Positions 59,076 through 64,000 of a DNA stretch of 64,000 nt are shown in pieces. The stretch spans positions 1-64,000 of the forward strand of contig MWDF01000010.1 in NCBI GenBank assembly GCA_002070415.1. Direction: 5' to 3'. The position numbers and the translations under genes were made by a program. The first letter of the stretch is position 1, and every line of letters starts with the position of its first letter. This DNA comes from Firmicutes bacterium ADurb.Bin153. GTDB lineage: Bacteria; Bacillota; DTU025; MWDF01. Under the pieces are notes generated by a model, which was given only the letters and a program-made list of their open reading frames with translations, was not told where the DNA came from and searched no databases.

Positions 59076-59525
59076 CTATTTCAGCTCGGACGTGCAGTTC
59101 GGGCAACGGGTGGCCCTTATGCTTATGTCGGTGAAGCAGTACGGGCACTGTTTCGTGGTCGGCGCTGCCGCAGGAGCTTCCGGTTTCTTGTCGAAGCGAT
59201 CCCTGGCCCTGTTCATCATACGGATCATGATGAAGATGACAAAGGCGATTATCAGGAAGTCGATTACGGTGCTGATGAAATTGCCGTAGTTTATCGTAGC
59301 CGCTCCAGCCGCCTGGGCGTCCGCCAACGTAACGTACTTGTTGCCGTCGAGCGCGACGAACAGGTTCTTGAAATCGACCCTCCCCAGAAGCATGCCTATA
59401 GGGGGCATCAGCACGTCATTGACGAAAGACGCGACGATCTTGCCGAAAGCGCCGCCTATGATTATGCCTACCGCCAGGTCTATGACATTCCCCCTCATGA
59501 CGAACTTTTTGAACTCCTGGAACAA
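59076..59525 (-). CDS. mscL: Large-conductance mechanosensitive channel with C-terminal zinc ribbon
   Basis: A 149-residue osmotic safety valve. Helix 1 is FVMRGNVIDLAVGIIIGGAFGKIVASFVNDVLMPPIG with the Gly/Ala pore constriction, and helix 2 is FISTVIDFLIIAFVIFIMIRMMNR. Normal MscL ends with a helical bundle. Here about 30 extra residues hold CPYCFTDISIRATRCPNC, a four-Cys zinc ribbon. The TTG start (59525) follows GGGAGG. Confidence 0.93.
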   Translation of the reverse strand: MFQEFKKFVMRGNVIDLAVGIIIGGAFGKIVASFVNDVLMPPIGMLLGRVDFKNLFVALDGNKYVTLADAQAAGAATINYGNFISTVIDFLIIAFVIFIMIRMMNRARDRFDKKPEAPAAAPTTKQCPYCFTDISIRATRCPNCTSELK

Positions 59526-59681
59526 GCCATACGCCTCCCTTCAGTGTTATGAGCTCCATATTCGACGCTAAGTTATCACATCCTGCATGTCCCGTCCACC
59601 ATAGAGCGGCAGGAACAAATCCTCACGCAGCTTCGTTCCATTGATGAGGGCAATAAACATGAAGCACCTAGACAAGATATA

Positions 59682-59710
59682 TTGACTAAGTATTACAACT
59701 TTCTTATAAT
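59682..59710 (+). promoter_or_regulatory. Sigma-A promoter of hsp20
   Basis: TTGACT (59682-59687), a 17-base spacer and TATAAT (59705-59710). No CIRCE or CtsR box is visible near it. Confidence 0.85.
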
Positions 59711-59750
59711 GAGAATGCAAATAATACTTCTCAAGGAGGAGGTAACGATA

Positions 59751-60197
59751 ATGAACATCGTAAGGTGGAACCCTTATAGGGACGTGAATGACATGATCAG
59801 GACGATGAACAGGTTCTTGGAGGAGGATCCTCTGGCCAGGAACTACAACCGCGAGAAATGCTGCTGGGCGCCGGCGGTGGACATCGAGGAGAACGACACG
59901 CAGGTCACGCTGAAAGCGGAGATACCCGGATTCAATCCCGATGAGATCGACATCAGCCTCAAGGAGGACATGCTCGAGATCAAAGCGGAGACCAAGTCCG
60001 AGGAGGAGAAGGTAGAGAAGAACTACATAAGGCGCGAGCGCAGGAGCGGGTCGTTCTACAGGGCGTTCGAGCTCTCGGAAGGGCTCGATACCGCGAACGC
60101 GAATGCCAGCTACAAGAACGGGCTTCTCGAACTGGTGATTCCGAAGAAGGCAAAGGAAGCCGTGCCCGAGATCAAGATCAAGGTGAACCAGGAATAA
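59751..60197 (+). CDS. Hsp20/alpha-crystallin family small heat-shock protein
   Basis: A 148-residue holdase chaperone. The N-terminus (MNIVRWNPYRDVNDMIRTMN) is typical. The alpha-crystallin domain covers about 40-135: APAVDIEENDTQVTLKAEIPGFNPDEIDISLKEDMLEIKAE, RRERRSGSFYRAFELSEGLD, and NASYKNGLLELVIPKK. The C-terminal PEIKIKV carries the I-x-I docking motif. AGGAGG precedes the ATG at 59751; the longer frame starts in the promoter. Confidence 0.96.
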   Translation: MNIVRWNPYRDVNDMIRTMNRFLEEDPLARNYNREKCCWAPAVDIEENDTQVTLKAEIPGFNPDEIDISLKEDMLEIKAETKSEEEKVEKNYIRRERRSGSFYRAFELSEGLDTANANASYKNGLLELVIPKKAKEAVPEIKIKVNQE

Positions 60198-60237
60198 CAG
60201 GGACTGACACAAGTCAGGCGGATTAGAAACGGCGGCT

Positions 60238-60265
60238 AGGGCCACGCGTCAAGGGGCGTGGCCCT
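60238..60265 (+). terminator. Terminator after hsp20
   Basis: AGGGCCACGC and GCGTGGCCCT form a 10-bp stem with an 8-nt loop; the tail TCGCATA is weakly U-rich. Confidence 0.6.
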
Positions 60266-60384
60266 TCGCATATGTAAGCCGGTACCTGGGCCGGATATAA
60301 GCCGATATGCATGCTGCGGGAGCGGGAGGGGAACGGCGGGGATGCCTTCTACGGATGGGAGCAGAGACTAAGTATGCCGCCTCT

Positions 60385-60413
60385 TTGACTGTACGTTCGT
60401 TTGTATTCATAAT
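60385..60413 (+). promoter_or_regulatory. Sigma-A-type promoter of the YchF-like gene
   Basis: TTGACT (60385-60390), a 17-base spacer and CATAAT (60408-60413), 32 bases before the ATG. Confidence 0.75.
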
Positions 60414-60445
60414 ATATGGGTGTCAAAAACAGCGGAGGTTGTTCG

Positions 60446-61504
60446 ATGAAAGTAGGGATAATCGGAAGACCCGGTTCCGGCAAGACCACCCTTTTCAAGC
60501 TCCTTACGGGAAAGGGCGAGGCTGCAAGGCAGGAAGCGTCGATCGGGATGGCCAAGGTGCCGGATAAGAGGATAGACGTGCTCACCGAGGCGTTCAGGCC
60601 CAAGAAGACGGTCTACGCCCAGGTCGAGGTCCTTGACCTGGCGGGCGCGGCTTCAGGCGGCCAGGACAAGAAGGCTCTCATAAGGCTGGTCAACCACATG
60701 AGGACGATGGACGCTCTCATAAACGTGGTCAAGGGCTTTGAGGAGGCAGGCAGCCTGCCTCATCCGTATCAGGACGCGACGCACGCGACGGACGAGCTCA
60801 TCCTGGCGGACATGGCGACCGCTGACGTAAGGGTTGAAAGGCTGGCCGCACAAAAGAAGAGGACCGCCGAGGAAGAGGCGGAGCTGGAGCTAATGACGAG
60901 GCTGCTGGGCCAGCTCGGCGAGGGCAAGAGCTTGAGGCAGGTCGAACTGAGCGATGAGGACAGGGCAAGGCTTACAGGATACGGCCTGCTTTCGGTCAAA
61001 CCCATCATCATGTGCGTGAACATGGGGGAGGAGGAGCTTCTCTCCGGATCGTACGAAGACATGGGGAAGGTCAGGGAGCACTGCTCTTCCTACGGCATGC
61101 CGCTGGTGGAGCTCTGCGCCGGAGTGGAAGCCGAGATGGCCGAGCTCGAAGAACAGGACAGGCTGCAGCTCATGGAGGAGTACGGCATAGCCGAAAGCGG
61201 CGTGGACAAGGTCGCCGCGGCGGTCTACATGAGCCTTGGGCTGATATCTTTCTTCACGGTGGGCGAGGACGAAGTGCGCGCCTGGCCGGTCGCAAACGGG
61301 TCGACGGCCAAAGAAGCCGCAGGCAAGATACATTCTGACATAGAGAAGGGCTTCATCAGGGCCGAGACCGTAGCGTACGATGATTTCATCGCGGACGGCG
61401 GCATGGCAGGGGCGAGGACCGCCGGTCATTTCAGGCTCGAGGGCAGGGATTATATAGTCAGGGACGGCGACATTATGAACTACAGGTTCAGCCACGGCAA
61501 ATAG
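60446..61504 (+). CDS. YchF/OLA1-like P-loop ATPase (divergent)
   Basis: A 352-residue translation-linked nucleotidase. The P-loop is GRPGSGKTTLF (usual YchF GLPNVGKST). VEVLDLAGAASGG is the Walker B/switch II, and the base motif is CVNMGEEE (usual NVNE). The C-terminal TGS-like domain (ISFFTVGEDEVRAWPVANGSTAKEAAGKIHSDIEKGFIRAETVAYDDF...EGRDYIVRDGDIMNYRF) is strongly conserved with YchF. The N-terminal half is more divergent than in typical YchF, so this is called YchF-like. GGAGG precedes the ATG at 60446; a longer frame starts at the promoter. Confidence 0.9.
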   Translation: MKVGIIGRPGSGKTTLFKLLTGKGEAARQEASIGMAKVPDKRIDVLTEAFRPKKTVYAQVEVLDLAGAASGGQDKKALIRLVNHMRTMDALINVVKGFEEAGSLPHPYQDATHATDELILADMATADVRVERLAAQKKRTAEEEAELELMTRLLGQLGEGKSLRQVELSDEDRARLTGYGLLSVKPIIMCVNMGEEELLSGSYEDMGKVREHCSSYGMPLVELCAGVEAEMAELEEQDRLQLMEEYGIAESGVDKVAAAVYMSLGLISFFTVGEDEVRAWPVANGSTAKEAAGKIHSDIEKGFIRAETVAYDDFIADGGMAGARTAGHFRLEGRDYIVRDGDIMNYRFSHGK

Positions 61505-61581
61505 GAAAAAGGGTATGAAAGTGCTAAAATATTATTCGGCGAGCGCCCCGCCCATGGGCGCGATCGAACGGAGGTTTAGAT

Positions 61582-61803
61582 ATGCTTGAGAAGGTACAGG
61601 CGGTGCTTGACCAGATAAGGCCGAGCCTTCAGGCGGACGGCGGAGACGTCGAGCTAGTGGAGGTAACACCGGACAATATAGTCAAGGTGAGGCTGCAGGG
61701 AGCGTGCAAAGGCTGCCCCATGTCGCAGATGACGCTGAAGATGGGCATCGAGAAGCTCCTTAAGAAGCAGATACCAGAGATAGTTTCAGTAGAATCAGTC
61801 TAG
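61582..61803 (+). CDS. NifU C-terminal domain protein (iron-sulphur scaffold)
   Basis: A 73-residue protein comprising only the Nfu domain: [21 protein letters not shown], then [28 protein letters not shown] with the CxxC that holds a transient 4Fe-4S cluster between subunits. It delivers clusters to target proteins. GGAGG lies before the ATG, and a terminator follows. Confidence 0.94.
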   Translation: MLEKVQAVLDQIRPSLQADGGDVELVEVTPDNIVKVRLQGACKGCPMSQMTLKMGIEKLLKKQIPEIVSVESV

Positions 61804-61811
61804 GAACAGGG

Positions 61812-61839
61812 CCGGCGCGAAGTGAGCGCCGGTTTTTGT
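61812..61839 (+). terminator. Rho-independent terminator after the NifU-domain gene
   Basis: CCGGCGC, a 7-nt loop and GCGCCGG followed by TTTTTGTT. Confidence 0.92.
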
Positions 61840-62009
61840 TCGTATATTATGCACGGAAGACGGATCGATATTGATGGCAGGAATCGGATTCGAGCTACTC
61901 TTTCATCAGTTCTTGTGTTTAGGACCTGGATCTCCTGGTTGATTTGTGCGTTGGGCCTTAAGAGCCATATGAAGATTCGATTGGGGGGTATGCTTCTGTG
62001 GAGGGGACT

Positions 62010-63035
62010 ATGAAGGCCGTGGCGAAGCTTGCGCCCGGCCCGGGACTCAGTTTCATTACGGCACCGATCCCGAAGATCGGCAGAAGGGACGTTCTCATCA
62101 AGGTCAAGGCGGCCGCGATCTGCGGCACCGATGTTCACATCTATGAGTGGGACGACTGGTCCCGCAAGAGGATAACACCACCACTTATTTTCGGACATGA
62201 GTTCTGCGGAGACATAGTCGAGGTAGGAGAAGGCGTAAGCTCCGTCAAACTCGGCCAGTTCGTGTCGGTCGAGACCCACATAACCTGCGGGCATTGTTTC
62301 TATTGCAGGCAGGGCATGGGGCATGTCTGCGAAACGATGAAGATAATCGGGGTCGACCGCGATGGCTGCTTCGCCGAATATGTGGCGGTCCCCGAGACCG
62401 CCTGCTGGCCGTGGGAGATAGAGGTGCCAGCCGAGATCGCGGCGATACAGGACCCGTACGGTAACGCGGTGCATACGGCGCTTTCGGCGGACCTTGTCGG
62501 AGCGGACGTGCTCATCACCGGAATGGGCCCTATCGGCCTTGCGGCAATACCGGTCGCGCAGCTCTCAGGCGCAAGGAGGGTGTTCGTGACCGACGTCTCC
62601 GAATACAGGCTGGCCCTCGCAAGGAAGCTAGGCGCGGATTACGCCCTCAACCCCAAGAACGAGGACCCCGTCACTTTCATAAAGGATTTGACCCAGGGCA
62701 GGGGAGTCGATGTACTCCTGGAGGTCAGCGGGAATCCCGGCGCCATCAAGCAGGGCTTCGCGTCCCTAAGGAAGGCCGGGACGGCCTCCCTGCTGGGCAT
62801 ACCGTCTAAGCCGGTCGAGTTCGACATAGCAAACGACATAGTCTTCAAGAGCATTGTCGTTAAGGGCATCAACGGAAGGCGGATATGGGATACTTGGTTC
62901 AAGGGGCAGGCACTTCTGGCCAAAGGAGTCGACCTCAGCAAGCTCATAACGCACAAGATGCCCCTTGAGGAGATCGAAAAGGGCCTTGAGCTTATGAAAG
63001 CGGGAGAGTGCGGCAAGGTGATACTCTATCCGTAA
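62010..63035 (+). CDS. tdh: L-threonine 3-dehydrogenase
   Basis: Oxidises threonine to 2-amino-3-ketobutyrate with NAD. It is a zinc-type medium-chain dehydrogenase of 341 residues. The catalytic zinc site has CGTDVHIYEWD and GHEFCG; the structural zinc lobe has CGHCFYCRQGMGHVC. The Rossmann fold has GMGPIGLAAI. NGRRIWDTWFK and DPYGNAVHTAL are typical of Tdh. The ATG at 62010 follows GGAGGGG. It is followed 73 bases later by kbl, completing the two-step route to glycine and acetyl-CoA. Confidence 0.95.
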   Translation: MKAVAKLAPGPGLSFITAPIPKIGRRDVLIKVKAAAICGTDVHIYEWDDWSRKRITPPLIFGHEFCGDIVEVGEGVSSVKLGQFVSVETHITCGHCFYCRQGMGHVCETMKIIGVDRDGCFAEYVAVPETACWPWEIEVPAEIAAIQDPYGNAVHTALSADLVGADVLITGMGPIGLAAIPVAQLSGARRVFVTDVSEYRLALARKLGADYALNPKNEDPVTFIKDLTQGRGVDVLLEVSGNPGAIKQGFASLRKAGTASLLGIPSKPVEFDIANDIVFKSIVVKGINGRRIWDTWFKGQALLAKGVDLSKLITHKMPLEEIEKGLELMKAGECGKVILYP

Positions 63036-63108
63036 GGATGGGGAGATGACGAAGCTCTGCGCTTCGGGCCCGAGCTTGGACCAAAACTGTACAGGAGGTA
63101 TTTACCAG

Positions 63109-64000
63109 ATGGGATACGCCCTAGATTATCTAGCCAAGGAAATAGAAAAGATGAAGGAGCAGAAGCTCTTCAGGTACCCCAGGGTACTCCACGGAAGGCA
63201 GCTTGCTAAGTGCGTCTATGACGGTAAGGAGCTTGTGAACCTTTCTTCCAATAACTACCTGGGCTTCGCGAACCACCCGAGGATGATCGCCGCGGCAGAG
63301 AAGGCTGTAAGGGAGCTGGGGGCGGGATCTGGCGCCGTCAGGACCATAGCAGGCACGATGGAAGGCCATACCGAGCTGGAAAGGAAGATAGCCAAGTTCA
63401 AGCATACGGAAGCTGCGCTGGTCTTCCAGTCGGGGTTTACGGCCAACTCGGGCACCGTCTCGGCGGTGTTGGGAAAGAACGACATCATCATCAGCGACGA
63501 GCTGAACCATGCGAGCATAATAGACGGGTGCAGGCTATCTAGGGCCGAGATCAAGGTGTTCAGGCACGCCGACATGCAGCACCTCAGGGAGAGGCTCGAG
63601 GAGTGCAAGGAGGCCATGATTAAAGGGGCCCATGTGCTTGTGATCACGGACGGTGTCTTCTCGATGGACGGAGACATAGGCAAGCTCGACGAGATGTGCA
63701 AGATCGCGAAGGAGTACGGGGCTATCACTATGGTAGATGACGCCCATGCGAGCGGCGTCCTGGGGAGGAACGGGCGCGGCACCGTCGACCATTTCAACAT
63801 CCACGGCCAGGTGGACATCCAGGTCGGTACACTGTCGAAGGCCATCGGTGTGCTGGGCGGATATGTCGCGGGGTCGCAAACGTTGATAGACTACCTGATC
63901 ATGAGGGCGCGGCCGATATTGTTCTCGACTTCGCATCCGCCGGCGGTAACGGCGGCGTGCCTTGAGGCGTTCGACCTGCTCGAGCAGGAGCCTTGGCATA
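63109..64000 (+). CDS. kbl: Glycine C-acetyltransferase (2-amino-3-ketobutyrate CoA ligase), partial at window end
   Basis: About 297 residues are present; the 3' end lies beyond the window. It cleaves 2-amino-3-ketobutyrate with CoA to glycine and acetyl-CoA, using PLP. Blocks: LSSNNYLGFANHPRM, GSGAVRTIAGTMEGHTELE, NHASIIDGCRLS, TDGVFSMDGDIG, VDDAHASGVLGRNGRG (Asp and His on the cofactor), and TLSKAIGVLGGYVAG with the Schiff-base Lys. AGGAGG precedes the ATG. Paired with tdh it forms a threonine-degradation operon. Confidence 0.95.
   Translation, partial: MGYALDYLAKEIEKMKEQKLFRYPRVLHGRQLAKCVYDGKELVNLSSNNYLGFANHPRMIAAAEKAVRELGAGSGAVRTIAGTMEGHTELERKIAKFKHTEAALVFQSGFTANSGTVSAVLGKNDIIISDELNHASIIDGCRLSRAEIKVFRHADMQHLRERLEECKEAMIKGAHVLVITDGVFSMDGDIGKLDEMCKIAKEYGAITMVDDAHASGVLGRNGRGTVDHFNIHGQVDIQVGTLSKAIGVLGGYVAGSQTLIDYLIMRARPILFSTSHPPAVTAACLEAFDLLEQEPWH

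Overview
The window looks like a chromosomal segment of an uncultured anaerobic member of the Bacillota (Firmicutes). The main evidence is gene order. Reading left to right, the tmk - holB - yaaT - tRNA/rRNA methyltransferase - abrB - metG - tatD - G5/3D-domain protein (yabE) - rsmA - ispE - ridA - spoVG - glmU - prs - pth - mfd - mazG - divIC - S1 protein (yabR) series follows the region near the replication origin of Bacillus and Clostridium. The DNA is fairly GC-rich and favours AGG (Arg) and ATA (Ile) codons. Ribosome binding sites are strong GGAGG types, and several promoters match the sigma-A consensus (TTGACA/TATAAT). Sporulation genes expected in this synteny (yabG, sspF, spoVT, yabP, yabQ, spoIIE) are absent, and three tandem secreted beta-rich proteins end in phenylalanine as outer-membrane beta-barrels do. 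I infer a possibly non-sporulating, possibly double-membraned lineage. The species cannot be named from this sequence.

Layout. 1-870: 3' end of a 23S rRNA gene with no 5S gene behind it, then an ECF-transporter S component. 920-6000: two divergent E2-acyltransferase-like proteins lacking the catalytic His, a HAD phosphatase, phosphoglycerate mutase, and a small RNase H-fold-like gene behind a LexA-type operator. 6060-18420: a PLP decarboxylase followed by the origin-type housekeeping run up to rsmA, with glpX on the other strand. 18600-22500: an amino-acid ABC importer and a seven-bladed RCC1 lipoprotein. 22570-29620: PAP2 phosphatase, PfkB kinase, a membrane beta-propeller protein, ispE, a GntR regulator, a MobA-like nucleotidyltransferase, ridA and spoVG. 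29670-33590: tRNA-Gln, small membrane proteins, a DUF438/hemerythrin/PAS sensor and a Cys-rich protein. 33830-42410: glmU, prs, pth, mfd and mazG.

An accessory block (42459-48121) interrupts the conserved order between mazG and divIC. It holds an AT-rich MmeI-type single-chain restriction-modification gene, an ABC-2 exporter and a lipoprotein. Conserved order then resumes with a transglycosylase-fold protein missing its catalytic Glu, divIC, the S1 protein and DUF501.

50940-56100 contains a DUF362 ferredoxin, the three beta-barrel-like paralogues, and a TetR regulator with two identical operators, one before itself and one before a Cys-rich protein. 56370-64000 holds an AraC/GyrI regulator, tRNA-Leu, lysA, a zinc-ribbon mscL, hsp20, a YchF-like ATPase, a NifU-domain protein, and the threonine-degradation pair tdh-kbl, the last running off the window end.

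Most of the window is housekeeping: nucleotide supply and repair (tmk, prs, mfd, mazG), translation and RNA modification (metG, rsmA, pth, yaaT), envelope precursors (glmU, ispE, lysA) and central carbon metabolism (gpmI, glpX). No complete novel multi-gene system could be demonstrated. The best leads are the LexA-box RNase H-like gene, the two-operator TetR unit, and the triple beta-barrel cluster.
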